The position numbers were made by a program, and so were the translations under genes. Under the pieces are notes generated by a model. It saw nothing but the letters and a program-made list of their open reading frames with translations. It was not told the DNA's origin and ran no database searches. Positions 52,490 to 60,934 of a DNA stretch of 64,000 nt are shown one piece after another; position 1 is the first letter of the stretch, and every line of letters begins with the position of its first letter. This DNA comes from an uncultured Aquimarina sp. (GTDB lineage: Bacteria; Bacteroidota; Bacteroidia; Flavobacteriales; Flavobacteriaceae), in assembly GCF_947500065.1 (NCBI RefSeq), contig NZ_CANMQT010000007.1, positions 124,001 through 188,000 of the forward strand, given 5' to 3'.

Positions 52490-52510
52490 CTTAGATACTT
52501 AGTGTCTTAG
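52490..52510 (+). repeat. CTTAG octamer repeat, right flank of the four-helix-bundle gene
   Basis: CTTAG occurs at 52490, 52498 and 52506, a strict 8-base period, and is the reverse complement of the CTAAG copies on the left flank. The third copy overlaps the stop codon of cca (TAA, complement of 52507-52509). Confidence 0.6.
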
Positions 52511-53931
52511 TCACTCTTTAAACCTAATTCTTCACCTTTCCTGATCATAAACTGATAGGCAACTTCATGCTCATTGGATATTTCTCCTTCCAGAATAGCT
52601 TCTTTAATAGCTTCTTTAATGATTCCAATTTCGCGTGAAGGTTTGATATTAAAAGCTTTCATGATTTCTTCTCCACTTACAGGAGGTTGGAAATTACGAA
52701 TATGATCACGTTCTTCTACCTCTACCATTTTCTGGCGTACAATCTTAAAATTATTGTGATATTTCTTAAAACGTTTTGGATTTTTTGTTGTAATATCTGC
52801 TTCACAAAGTGTCATTAACTCTTCGATATAATCACCTGCATCAAACACTAACCTTCTTACCGCAGAATCTGTAACATCAGAAGCAATAACAATAGGTCTA
52901 GAACTCATTAATACCATTTTCTGTACAAATTTCATTTTGTCATTCAAAGGCATTTTTAAACGTTTAAATAGTTTGAAGACCATTTTAGAGCCTACGAATT
53001 CATGACCGTGAAATGTCCATCCTACTTTTTTACTAAATCGTTTGGTAGGAGCTTTGCCAATATCATGTAATAATGCTGCCCATCGCAACCATAGATCATC
53101 TGTATTCTCAGAGATGTTATCAACGACTTCTAGTGTATGATAAAAATTATCTTTATGCTTCTGACCTTCTACTTCATCAATACCTTTTAAAGCTACTAAT
53201 TCAGGTAATATATATGGCAATAAGCCTGTTTTTTCTAATAGTACAAAACCTACGGATGGTTTTTTACTAAGCATAATTTTATTAAGTTCATCAACAATAC
53301 GTTCTTTGGTAATGATCTTAATACGATCTTTGTTTTTAGTAATTGCTTTTAGAGATGTATCTTCAATTTTAAAATTCAATTGCGTAGCAAAACGAATGGC
53401 GCGCATCATTCTAAGAGGATCATCTGAGTATGTAATATCTGGATCTAAAGGTGTACGGATAATTTTGGATCTTATGTCTTCAAGCCCATCAAAAGGATCT
53501 AAGATGTTACCAAAGTTATCTTCAGAAAGGTCCAACGCTAATGCATTGATAGTAAAATCTCTTCGATTTTGATCATCTTGCAATGTACCATTTTCGACAA
53601 TTGGATTTCTGCTGTCTTCTCGATAAGACTCTTTTCTAGCACCCACAAACTCTACTTCGATATCATCGGCATTTAACATTGCCGTTCCATAGGTCTTAAA
53701 TATCTGAACTTTTGGATTGCTCGGAAGCAACTTAGAAACCTCTTCTGCCAATTTAATTCCACTACCAATTGCCACAATATCAATATCCTTTGCAGTACCT
53801 CTTTGCAATATAAAATCTCTTACAAAACCTCCAATGACATAGCTTTCTAATTGGAGATTTGCTGCCGCTTTGGTTATGGTATTAAAAACAGAATGTTGTA
53901 ATGCTTCTTTGTAATTCTTAGCTTCCGACAT
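52507..53931 (-). CDS. cca: CCA-adding tRNA nucleotidyltransferase with HD domain
   Basis: A 474-residue enzyme that builds the 3' CCA end of tRNA. The nucleotidyltransferase head has YVIGGFVRDFIL and DIDIVAIGSG (the DxD metal site), the RRDFTINALA motif and the DPLRMMRAIRFA neck; the HD phosphohydrolase domain has FYHTLEVVDNI and WAALLHDIGKAP. Such class II enzymes with an HD domain are the usual form in Bacteroidetes. It is cytoplasmic. It follows tsaC by 8 bases and ends at the octamer repeat that flanks the four-helix-bundle gene. Confidence 0.95.
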   Translation of the reverse strand: MSEAKNYKEALQHSVFNTITKAAANLQLESYVIGGFVRDFILQRGTAKDIDIVAIGSGIKLAEEVSKLLPSNPKVQIFKTYGTAMLNADDIEVEFVGARKESYREDSRNPIVENGTLQDDQNRRDFTINALALDLSEDNFGNILDPFDGLEDIRSKIIRTPLDPDITYSDDPLRMMRAIRFATQLNFKIEDTSLKAITKNKDRIKIITKERIVDELNKIMLSKKPSVGFVLLEKTGLLPYILPELVALKGIDEVEGQKHKDNFYHTLEVVDNISENTDDLWLRWAALLHDIGKAPTKRFSKKVGWTFHGHEFVGSKMVFKLFKRLKMPLNDKMKFVQKMVLMSSRPIVIASDVTDSAVRRLVFDAGDYIEELMTLCEADITTKNPKRFKKYHNNFKIVRQKMVEVEERDHIRNFQPPVSGEEIMKAFNIKPSREIGIIKEAIKEAILEGEISNEHEVAYQFMIRKGEELGLKSD

Positions 53932-53939
53932 GTATCAAT

Positions 53940-54509
53940 TTACTTCCTGATAATTTTCACTGTACTATCGCCTCCTATTTTGATGATAGAGGAAGGCTTA
54001 GCGTCTTTGTTTTTCAACGGCAAATTTACAACATAGTCTACGCCTTCCAAAATCTCTTTGCTTATTTCTTTTAAGTTTCGAGGAGTGGATTTTCCACTAA
54101 TATTAGCGGAAGTAGAAACTATTGGTCTTTTGAACTTTCGAAGTAATTTACTGCAAAAAGGATCACGAGCTACTCTAATTCCTAAAGTATTGTCTTCTGC
54201 TATTAGATTTTCTGCAACTCTCAAAGGTCTATCATAAATTATAGTAGTTGCTTTTTTAGCGTATTTTAAGATATCGTAAGCTACTTCTGGAACTTCTTCT
54301 ACATATTGCTGAAGCATTTTAAAATCACTTACTAAGCAAATCAAGGATTTACTTTCTGCTCGTTGTTTTAGGGCATATATTTTATCAATAGCGCCAGGAT
54401 TTGTGGCGTCACATCCTATTCCCCAAACTGTATCTGTTGGGTACAGTATAAGGCCACCTCTTTTAAGTACGGCTATTGTTTTTTCTACTTCTTCTCTGTA
54501 ATCTTCCAT
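53940..54509 (-). CDS. L-threonylcarbamoyladenylate synthase (TsaC/Sua5/YrdC family)
   Basis: A 189-residue enzyme that makes threonylcarbamoyl-AMP from threonine, bicarbonate and ATP, the first step of the t6A modification of tRNA. The conserved segment is LYPTDTVWGIGCDATN (about 22-37), followed by KKATTIIYDRP, TLGIRVARDPFC and PIVSTSANISGKSTP. It is the short YrdC form, without the Sua5 C-terminal domain. Its ATG overlaps the stop of the upstream glycosyltransferase gene, and cca follows by 8 bases, so two tRNA-maturation genes sit together. Confidence 0.93.
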   Translation of the reverse strand: MEDYREEVEKTIAVLKRGGLILYPTDTVWGIGCDATNPGAIDKIYALKQRAESKSLICLVSDFKMLQQYVEEVPEVAYDILKYAKKATTIIYDRPLRVAENLIAEDNTLGIRVARDPFCSKLLRKFKRPIVSTSANISGKSTPRNLKEISKEILEGVDYVVNLPLKNKDAKPSSIIKIGGDSTVKIIRK

Positions 54510-55495
54510 TAGTTGAATTTTGGAATTATATTTTCTTCATCAATAAATTGTGGAACTTCAGGGTTTAAAGTTTCACCATTAAGCACTTTTTTATATAGCT
54601 TAACATAAGATTCTGTCATTACTTTTGAATTGAAATACTTTACTGCATATTCATGACAGCGTTTTGGATTGTAATCAAACTCTTTAATCGCTTTCGAAAT
54701 TTCCTCAGAACTATCGCTTGTAAAACCAACTTCAGAAGTAATTAGTTCTGGTAAAGAACCATTTTTAGTTCCAAAAACGGCACAACCTGCGTACATACTC
54801 TCTGTAATAGCTAACCCAAAAGGTTCGTGCCATTTTACAGGGAAAACAAGTCCTTTGGAATACTGAATAATGTCCATTTTGACATTGTTGTTCACCATAC
54901 CTCGGAATATAATCTTTGGATTAAAAATGTATTTAAAACCTCTTTTGAAGTTTCGGAAATTCCATTTTTCACCTCCCAAAATGTGTAATTTGTTTCCCGA
55001 TTCGAGTGCTATTTTAGCTGCACCAAATACATTTTTTATTTTCCAAGCAGCTTTTCCTAAAAAGTGAAGATACTTTCTTTCCTTATCTAAAACAGGATCA
55101 GGATAGTCGTCCCAATCTAAGCCATTATAAACATATGTGGATGACCCATAGCGTTTTGCATGATTCTTAGAGATAAAGACTGTGTTTTTATTTAAAACTT
55201 CCTCTTTGGGAGGATTGGTATGCATCGTAATAATAACAGGCTTATTAACTTCATAAAGAGGAGTATGACTAAAATGTGCAATATCAATATCATCTGGTAT
55301 TTGCGAATTTAAATCTTGGTCAGGATTAAGTGTTAATACTTCTGCAAAATTGCATTGAGATCCAGGCCTAACAAGATAAACTACTTCGTGACCTAGTTTA
55401 TTCAATTCTTTTCCAAGTCCCCAAATCACGCGTTCAATACCGCCATAATTCACAGCTGGAATGATCCCTGAATTATCTACAATCAATATTTTCAT
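54509..55495 (-). CDS. GT4-family glycosyltransferase
   Basis: A 328-residue cytoplasmic GT-B glycosyltransferase. It opens with VDNSGIIPAVNYGGIERVIWGLG, typical of the nucleotide-sugar-dependent GT4 N-domain, and has the C-domain motif HEPFGLAITESMYAGCAVFG (the EPFG...E pair that binds the donor) and NGSLPELI. Acceptor and donor are not predictable. It is the third of three glycosyltransferase genes, with a one-base overlap to tsaC and a four-base overlap upstream, so translation is coupled across the set. Confidence 0.92.
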   Translation of the reverse strand: MKILIVDNSGIIPAVNYGGIERVIWGLGKELNKLGHEVVYLVRPGSQCNFAEVLTLNPDQDLNSQIPDDIDIAHFSHTPLYEVNKPVIITMHTNPPKEEVLNKNTVFISKNHAKRYGSSTYVYNGLDWDDYPDPVLDKERKYLHFLGKAAWKIKNVFGAAKIALESGNKLHILGGEKWNFRNFKRGFKYIFNPKIIFRGMVNNNVKMDIIQYSKGLVFPVKWHEPFGLAITESMYAGCAVFGTKNGSLPELITSEVGFTSDSSEEISKAIKEFDYNPKRCHEYAVKYFNSKVMTESYVKLYKKVLNGETLNPEVPQFIDEENIIPKFN

Positions 55496-56421
55496 ACAAT
55501 TGGATTGATTTTTTGTTTATGCTTTAATGACCTTGTAAGGGGAGCTTGCAGAAATAAAGTATAAAACAAAGGCCAATACTTTGGTTTTACGATACTACTA
55601 AAGAAGTATCTAATCTGCAAATAAGTTAATAATATGTAAAACGGAATGATGCCATAATGTTTTTTAATGATATACATTAAGGAGATTTTTAATTCTGTTT
55701 TAATTGCTACAGATTTTTCCGTGCTTGCTCCATGGTAATGTATAAATGTAGCTTCCGGAACTAAATACGCAGATTTATTGATTTTTGCTAGACGTTTACA
55801 AATGTCTGTTTCTTCATAATACAAAAAGATATTGGTGTCAAAACCGCCAACAATATTAAAATCTTCAGCTCTAAAAAACATAAAACTTCCAGCAATAAAT
55901 TGCCCTTGTTGTGGCTCTGTATAAAGTCTTTTGCGTTTTGGATATTTTTTAGAGTTTAATTTTTCAAGAAATTTTCTTCCAAAAATCTCCCTTCCTAAAG
56001 ATGCAAAATGATCTATAGTAGGCAAAATTTTCTTATCTTCTGTAAACGCTTGAGGACCACAAACACCAACATTTGGATGGTTATCCATAAAGTTTTTTAG
56101 AGAAGAAAGACAATCACTTTCTAGGATAGTGTCATTGTTTACAAAGGCGAGGTGCTTTCCAGTTGCTTTTTGTACGCCTATCATATTTCCGCTACCAAAC
56201 CCAGTATTGATATTACTTCGAATCAATTCTATTGAAGTATTATTTTTGATAGATTCAATGTATGTGTTCACCGCTTTGTAACTCTCTTTTTCAGAACCAT
56301 TATCAACTACAATATATTGACAAGATAATTGGTCAGAAGTATGTTCTAAGAGCGATTTTATACAATTGATAGTATATTCCTCAGAATTGTAATTGATGAT
56401 AATAACCGATATATCAAACAT
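55492..56421 (-). CDS. GT2-family glycosyltransferase with C-terminal membrane segment
   Basis: A 309-residue GT-A enzyme: the N-terminal donor-binding part has VIIINYNSEEYTINCIKSL, NINTGFGSGN and the FVNNDTIL strand that carries the metal site; FLYYEETDICKRL is the acceptor-side acidic motif. A hydrophobic stretch near residues 255-275 (IIPFYILLTYLQIRYFF) anchors it to the membrane. This is the rhamnosyltransferase-like branch of GT2. It probably builds a surface polysaccharide or lipopolysaccharide. It overlaps the next glycosyltransferase gene by four bases. Confidence 0.92.
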   Translation of the reverse strand: MFDISVIIINYNSEEYTINCIKSLLEHTSDQLSCQYIVVDNGSEKESYKAVNTYIESIKNNTSIELIRSNINTGFGSGNMIGVQKATGKHLAFVNNDTILESDCLSSLKNFMDNHPNVGVCGPQAFTEDKKILPTIDHFASLGREIFGRKFLEKLNSKKYPKRKRLYTEPQQGQFIAGSFMFFRAEDFNIVGGFDTNIFLYYEETDICKRLAKINKSAYLVPEATFIHYHGASTEKSVAIKTELKISLMYIIKKHYGIIPFYILLTYLQIRYFFSSIVKPKYWPLFYTLFLQAPLTRSLKHKQKINPIV

Positions 56422-56423
56422 AA

Positions 56424-57227
56424 TTAGTTCTTTAAATATTGATCTACTCCTTTTTCGATATAGGTAATTTTTTTTTCTGTAGTTTCTTTCTCTATTATTT
56501 CGTTTACATGGATATGACTTTTATCTTGTTCTTTATGATAAATGTGGTATACAATTCCTTTAAATTTTAATCTTTTTCCTTTAATTCCTATATTGATTAA
56601 ACGCTGAATCATTTCACTATCGTCAATCCCCCAACCAGTCAGCGATTCATTAAAGCCATTAACTTTCAGAAAATCTTCTCTCCAAAAAGACATGTTACAT
56701 CCTCTTAGCTTAGAAGAGCGTTTGTCTTCGGTTTTATAACTGTTAGCTAGAAAAGGAATACGAAGCGTACGTCCTCGTTTTTTTATCCCTTTAGAAAAAA
56801 AGTTAAAATGTGTTTGCTTTTTTTCGAACAGTATGTCTAAATAGTCTTCTTGTATATTTACGCGACTCCCATATAGAAAAACTCCTTTCTCAGCTAGAGA
56901 AAGATGATCTTTTACGAAATCTTTATGCATAATAATATCACCATCGATTTCTACAATATATTCGAATTTAGCGCTAGCAATCGCTTTGTTCATGATGGCA
57001 GGTTTCTGATTTTTGTTGTCTTCATGCCAAACGTGGTGTAGTGGTACCGGAAAATCTTTTTGCATACGTTTAATTAACGTCGCGGTTTCTTCTCTAGATC
57101 CATCATCCGCTATAATGACTTCGTCCGGAGGATGAGTCTGGTTTTTTATGCTTAAAAGTAATAGTTCTAAAGCCTCAGGCCAATTATAAGTTGGTGTTAC
57201 CAAAGAACAAGTAGGATACTTCGCCAT
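56424..57227 (-). CDS. GT2-family glycosyltransferase with galactosyltransferase-type C-terminal domain
   Basis: A 267-residue enzyme with SLVTPTYNWPEALELLLLS and ADDGSREET at the donor site, YIVEIDGDIIMHKDF (DGD metal motif), and a C-terminal GWGIDDSEMIQRLI segment of the Glyco_transf_7C type. It is the first gene of the cluster running to cca. A -7-like box lies about 20 bases before the start. The product is likely a surface glycan. Confidence 0.92.
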   Translation of the reverse strand: MAKYPTCSLVTPTYNWPEALELLLLSIKNQTHPPDEVIIADDGSREETATLIKRMQKDFPVPLHHVWHEDNKNQKPAIMNKAIASAKFEYIVEIDGDIIMHKDFVKDHLSLAEKGVFLYGSRVNIQEDYLDILFEKKQTHFNFFSKGIKKRGRTLRIPFLANSYKTEDKRSSKLRGCNMSFWREDFLKVNGFNESLTGWGIDDSEMIQRLINIGIKGKRLKFKGIVYHIYHKEQDKSHIHVNEIIEKETTEKKITYIEKGVDQYLKN

Positions 57228-57246
57228 TTTTAGAATGTTTGTTTTG

Positions 57247-57254
57247 CAAAGTAA
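57247..57254 (-). promoter_or_regulatory. Candidate -7 element of the glycosyltransferase operon
   Basis: The minus-strand sequence TTACTTTG is one base off TAnnTTTG and lies about 20 bases before the ATG at 57227. Confidence 0.3.
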
Positions 57255-57313
57255 CGGATTTCTGTTAAAACAATTTTACAGAACTGCTTTCCTTTTAAAA
57301 ATCTTAAAATACC

Positions 57314-57321
57314 TACCTTTG
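57314..57321 (+). promoter_or_regulatory. Candidate -7 element of the Kdo-kinase-like gene
   Basis: TACCTTTG fits the TAnnTTTG consensus exactly. It lies 153 bases before the ATG at 57474, so it would imply a long leader; the region holds no other open frame that looks coding. No good -33 TTTG is seen at the normal spacing. Confidence 0.35.
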
Positions 57322-57473
57322 CTCATTATTTTTAGTGATACTCCTTTTTTGCAAATTTCCGAAGTGGAAATTGACAATGGTAAGTGAACTAATCCCGTTG
57401 CAGAACAGGATCTGTTTTTGTTTTTACTAATTCAAAAGGAAGGATTCTTTTAATTAAAAGACTATCGTTTAAT

Positions 57474-58250
57474 ATGCCAAACAGATTTGTAGTACATGAT
57501 TCTAAGAAGTTGTTAGCTTCTGATATAAAGAATGCTATTGATAATTTTGAAGAATATACTGAGATATTAGGGGATGCTGAGCGTAATGTCATTAAGATAA
57601 TCACTCTAAACGATAAGAAGTATACCATAAAATCATTTAAGATTCCTAATGTAATTAATCAAGTTGCATATCGTTTTTTTAGAAAATCTAAAGCGGAGCG
57701 ATCCTTTATGTACGCTAATAAATTATTGGAGGCTGGAATTAAAACACCTTTTCCAATTGCATTTGAGGTGAGAACTACACCGTTTTTGTTTAAAAAAAGT
57801 TTCTATGTGAGTGAATTGGTGGAATGTGATCTTACTTATAGAGAATTAACTACGGATTTTGGAATAGAAGATCATGAAGAAATTCTTAGAGCTTTTACTA
57901 GATTTACGTTTGAGTTGCACAAGAGTGGGATTAATTTTTTAGACCATTCACCAGGTAACACTTTAATTGAGAGAACTGAGGATGGTTACGAATTTTCTCT
58001 TGTAGATCTAAATCGGATGGAGTTTGGCGAAATGAGTTTTGAGACTAGAATAAAAAACTTTGCTCGTTTAACCATTCATGAATCTATGATTAGAGTGATG
58101 AGTAATGAATATGCAAAATGTACTAGTGAAAATGAATCTGAAATCTTTAGATTGATGTGGCAATACACTCAAGAATTTCAGAACCGATATCATGGTAAAC
58201 GCAAACTAAAACGAAAGATCTTTTTCTGGAAAAAGAAATACAGAGATTAG
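57474..58250 (+). CDS. Kdo/WaaP-family lipopolysaccharide kinase
   Basis: A 258-residue kinase-fold protein. The catalytic loop is FLDHSPGNTLI (about 161-171: Asp and Asn as in HxDxxxxN), the metal-binding aspartate is in LVDLNRM, and the candidate ATP lysine lies in YTIKSFK (about 50-56) with ERSFMYANKLLEAGI following. This matches the lipopolysaccharide kinase (Kdo/WaaP) family that phosphorylates core sugars. It is cytoplasmic and membrane-associated, with a very basic C-terminus (KRKLKRKIFFWKKKYRD). It is divergent from the glycosyltransferase operon, which fits a joint role in surface glycan assembly. Confidence 0.85.
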   Translation: MPNRFVVHDSKKLLASDIKNAIDNFEEYTEILGDAERNVIKIITLNDKKYTIKSFKIPNVINQVAYRFFRKSKAERSFMYANKLLEAGIKTPFPIAFEVRTTPFLFKKSFYVSELVECDLTYRELTTDFGIEDHEEILRAFTRFTFELHKSGINFLDHSPGNTLIERTEDGYEFSLVDLNRMEFGEMSFETRIKNFARLTIHESMIRVMSNEYAKCTSENESEIFRLMWQYTQEFQNRYHGKRKLKRKIFFWKKKYRD

Positions 58251-58263
58251 TAGGTATAAGAAA

Positions 58264-59010
58264 TTATAATGAAAGCCATTTTTTAAATTTCCCTATTTTT
58301 TCTATCGCAACAAAAATGTTGCTTTCTGAAGTATCAGGATTCAATGATATCTTTATTCTTGATTTAGACGTGTAGTACATATCTCCAATCGATTTTAAAT
58401 GAATAATGTATTTTCTGTTAATTCTAAAGTAATTAGAAGGATCTAATTCTTGTTCTAATTTTTTTAAAGAAAAATCTATAGGAGTTTTTTTACCATTCCA
58501 AAGTTGGACGAAGGTTAGTTTTTCTTCAGTGTAAAAATATGCAATTTGATCAATTTCAATGGTCTTTAGACTGTTGTTCATTTTTACTAAAAACCTTTTT
58601 TTGTATTCTTTGCCATTATGAAGAAATAGGTCTTTATATTCAGGTAATTTATTTTTATTAAGGCCAAAAAATTTATCTATACTTTTTGATAATGCGTCTT
58701 TTCCAACGGGTTTCAATAAATAATCGATGCTATTCTGTTCGAATGCTTTAATTGCATATTCAGAATATGCTGTGGTAAAAATTATTGGGGTATTGATTTC
58801 TAGTATTTTGAAGATTTCGAAAGAGTATCCATCTGATAAATTGATATCAAGAAAAATTAGATCAGGGCTTTCTGTAGATAAATACTGTATTGATTCATGT
58901 ATAGATGTAAGAACCTTAACAATCATTATTTGATTATTGACTTCCTGAATCAAATTTTGTAATCTAATTGCTGCGATGCTTTCATCTTCTATAATAATCG
59001 CTCTGGTCAT
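58264..59010 (-). CDS. LytTR-family response regulator (second module)
   Basis: A 248-residue regulator with receiver (about 1-118) and LytTR (about 150-248) domains. The phosphorylated residue is Asp55 in LIFLDINL; IIEDES, FTTAYSEYA and KPVG complete the pocket. The LytTR part has AYFYTEEKLTFVQLW and NYFRINRKYIIHLKSIG. Its start overlaps the end of the kinase gene by four bases. It is closely similar in layout to the regulator at 15186-15944. Probable targets are the operon's own receptor and lipoprotein genes. Confidence 0.93.
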   Translation of the reverse strand: MTRAIIIEDESIAAIRLQNLIQEVNNQIMIVKVLTSIHESIQYLSTESPDLIFLDINLSDGYSFEIFKILEINTPIIFTTAYSEYAIKAFEQNSIDYLLKPVGKDALSKSIDKFFGLNKNKLPEYKDLFLHNGKEYKKRFLVKMNNSLKTIEIDQIAYFYTEEKLTFVQLWNGKKTPIDFSLKKLEQELDPSNYFRINRKYIIHLKSIGDMYYTSKSRIKISLNPDTSESNIFVAIEKIGKFKKWLSL

Positions 59011-60047
59011 ATTTCGGGTTGAATAAGTGGGATAGAGGCTATGTAGTTGCTGTTTAGTAGGTTGAAAACAGGGGCGTCAGAGTGTAACATTTTGTACTGA
59101 TTGATTAGGTTTTTTTGCCCAATACCCAATGATTTTTCATAATCATTATTTTTTGGTTGGAAATTATTAACGACTTTAAGATTTAGGTTTTCAACAGTAA
59201 TAGTTATTTTTAAAGGCTTATTGATGTCAATACTATTATGTTTGATCGCATTTTCGAAAAGTAACTCTAAAGTCATAGGAGGTAACAAAAGATGTAATTT
59301 AGTTTCTTCAATATCATTTTGAAAAACAATACTTTCTCCAAACCGAATTTTCTGTAAAGACATATAAGAATTAATAAGCTCTAGTTCTTTTTTTAAGGGT
59401 ACAACAACTTCTTCGCTTTGTGTTAAGTTATAACGATAGATATTAGATAGTTCTTGTAAAAAATGTTCTGCTTTTTTAGTATCAATACTTATTAGTCCAG
59501 AGAGGCTATTAAAACTATTGAATAAAAAATGAGGGTTTAATTGCTTCTTTAGGGCTAGGTATTGGGCTATGGATTTTTCACTTTGATACTGCGTGAGTTT
59601 GATTTTGATATCTTGTTTTTCTTGTTGAGATTCCAAGAAAATTTCAACAAAGTAAACGAAAGCGATAATTGCAAAATTAATTAATAAAATAGACCAAAAA
59701 GCTAAATCAAAAAAAGTCTCATCAATATCATCTTCATTATTGAAAAAATTATAGGATATTCCTTTAATTAAAAAGGTCAATACAACTGCTTTAACAATAA
59801 TTGCTACAGTCCAAAAGCTTAAAAATTGAGATCTATTTTCTGCATCAACCATTTTGGGAGCGATATTCTTTTTTAAATGGACTCTGGACCAAAAAATAAT
59901 AAGGGTAAAAATAAAACTAACGGGTAATAATACTAATGTTTCAGAAATACCCTCTTGTAGATTATCAGTATATATTTCACTGATTAAATGAAAAGCATTA
60001 AACAGAAGAATAATGAATAAATAAAAATAGATTCTGTTAGTTTTCAA
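59007..60047 (-). CDS. LytS/YehU-type sensor histidine kinase (second module)
   Basis: The product has 346 residues with four membrane helices in the first 140 (about 5-25, 38-56, 78-96 and 117-138), and a His_kinase domain with phospho-accepting His173 in LNPHFLFNSFNSL and ATP-box LLFENAIKHN. There is no large sensory domain. It starts 10 bases after the DUF4249 gene, and its end overlaps the LytTR gene by four bases, so receptor, DUF4249, kinase and regulator are one operon. Confidence 0.92.
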   Translation of the reverse strand: MKTNRIYFYLFIILLFNAFHLISEIYTDNLQEGISETLVLLPVSFIFTLIIFWSRVHLKKNIAPKMVDAENRSQFLSFWTVAIIVKAVVLTFLIKGISYNFFNNEDDIDETFFDLAFWSILLINFAIIAFVYFVEIFLESQQEKQDIKIKLTQYQSEKSIAQYLALKKQLNPHFLFNSFNSLSGLISIDTKKAEHFLQELSNIYRYNLTQSEEVVVPLKKELELINSYMSLQKIRFGESIVFQNDIEETKLHLLLPPMTLELLFENAIKHNSIDINKPLKITITVENLNLKVVNNFQPKNNDYEKSLGIGQKNLINQYKMLHSDAPVFNLLNSNYIASIPLIQPEI

Positions 60048-60057
60048 TGTGTTGGTT

Positions 60058-60924
60058 TTAGTTTTCTGTAATTGTTATAGTGTCTTCTTCAATATCTACA
60101 GTATAAAAGTATCCTAATGCCCTATTGTTCGGATTGCTTAAATTTATTAAATTTCCTCGTATTGAAGCTGGTGGAGGGTTACCAATTATTGGATTTCCCA
60201 GATTTCCTGTTTGTATAAATAGTTCATTCAAGAAATCAAAATAGGCTTCTGAGATTGATAATTGTTGTGCTGTAGCAACATCACCAATTTCAAAAGGCAC
60301 CTCGTCATTTGGATTTACACCGATACGCTGTCGACCATCAAAGAATTCATCCGATACAATCAAAACTTCACTGTTTCCTGGGTCTGGAACAATTATAAAC
60401 TCATCATTTCTAAAAAGTCTATAATGATAAAAGTTAGAAACATTAATTGGGTCAGTCGTGTCAAACTTAACGAAATACCCAGCATCAGTGGCAATTGTTT
60501 CTTCTTCAAATTCAAAATAGAAATTATCAAATCGAGGTACTTCACTAATAGAATCTGATCCTTCATAAGTTTCTTCATTCCAGTTTATAGTGATGGTGTA
60601 AGTGTTTCCAATTTCAGGAGTGATATCCGAGTTTTCGTAAATTCCATTAGATGTATGAGTAAATGTCCAAGAATCTGTGTTGCTTGTTACAATGACAGAT
60701 GCATCGTCTACGGACGGTAATTCTTCTGTAGATAAAAATGAGGCAGTAGTAGTCAGTTGTATACTCTGAGTAGCTAGAGGGCTAACAGTATTTCTTTCTA
60801 ATCCACCATTGATAACTAATCTCGGAGTACTTTCATTTAAGGTTATGTCATTAGTCACGTCTGTCTCACAGGATATGAAAAGTAATGAGATAATTATTGC
60901 GGATGCTATAAATATATTTTTCAT
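60058..60924 (-). CDS. DUF4249 lipoprotein
   Basis: The product has 288 residues when started at ATG 60924 (MKNIFIASAIIISLLFISCE); earlier codons in the frame overlap the TonB receptor gene. It has a lipobox ending in Cys19. The mature part starts TNDITLNESTPRLVINGGLE, the usual DUF4249 opening, and contains ITINWNEETYEGSDSI and FYHYRLFRNDEF typical of the family. DUF4249 proteins are encoded next to TonB receptors in Bacteroidetes and probably assist at the outer membrane; the job is unknown. It starts 10 bases after the receptor gene. Confidence 0.9.
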   Translation of the reverse strand: MKNIFIASAIIISLLFISCETDVTNDITLNESTPRLVINGGLERNTVSPLATQSIQLTTTASFLSTEELPSVDDASVIVTSNTDSWTFTHTSNGIYENSDITPEIGNTYTITINWNEETYEGSDSISEVPRFDNFYFEFEEETIATDAGYFVKFDTTDPINVSNFYHYRLFRNDEFIIVPDPGNSEVLIVSDEFFDGRQRIGVNPNDEVPFEIGDVATAQQLSISEAYFDFLNELFIQTGNLGNPIIGNPPPASIRGNLINLSNPNNRALGYFYTVDIEEDTITITEN

Positions 60925-60934
60925 TTGATGTTTT

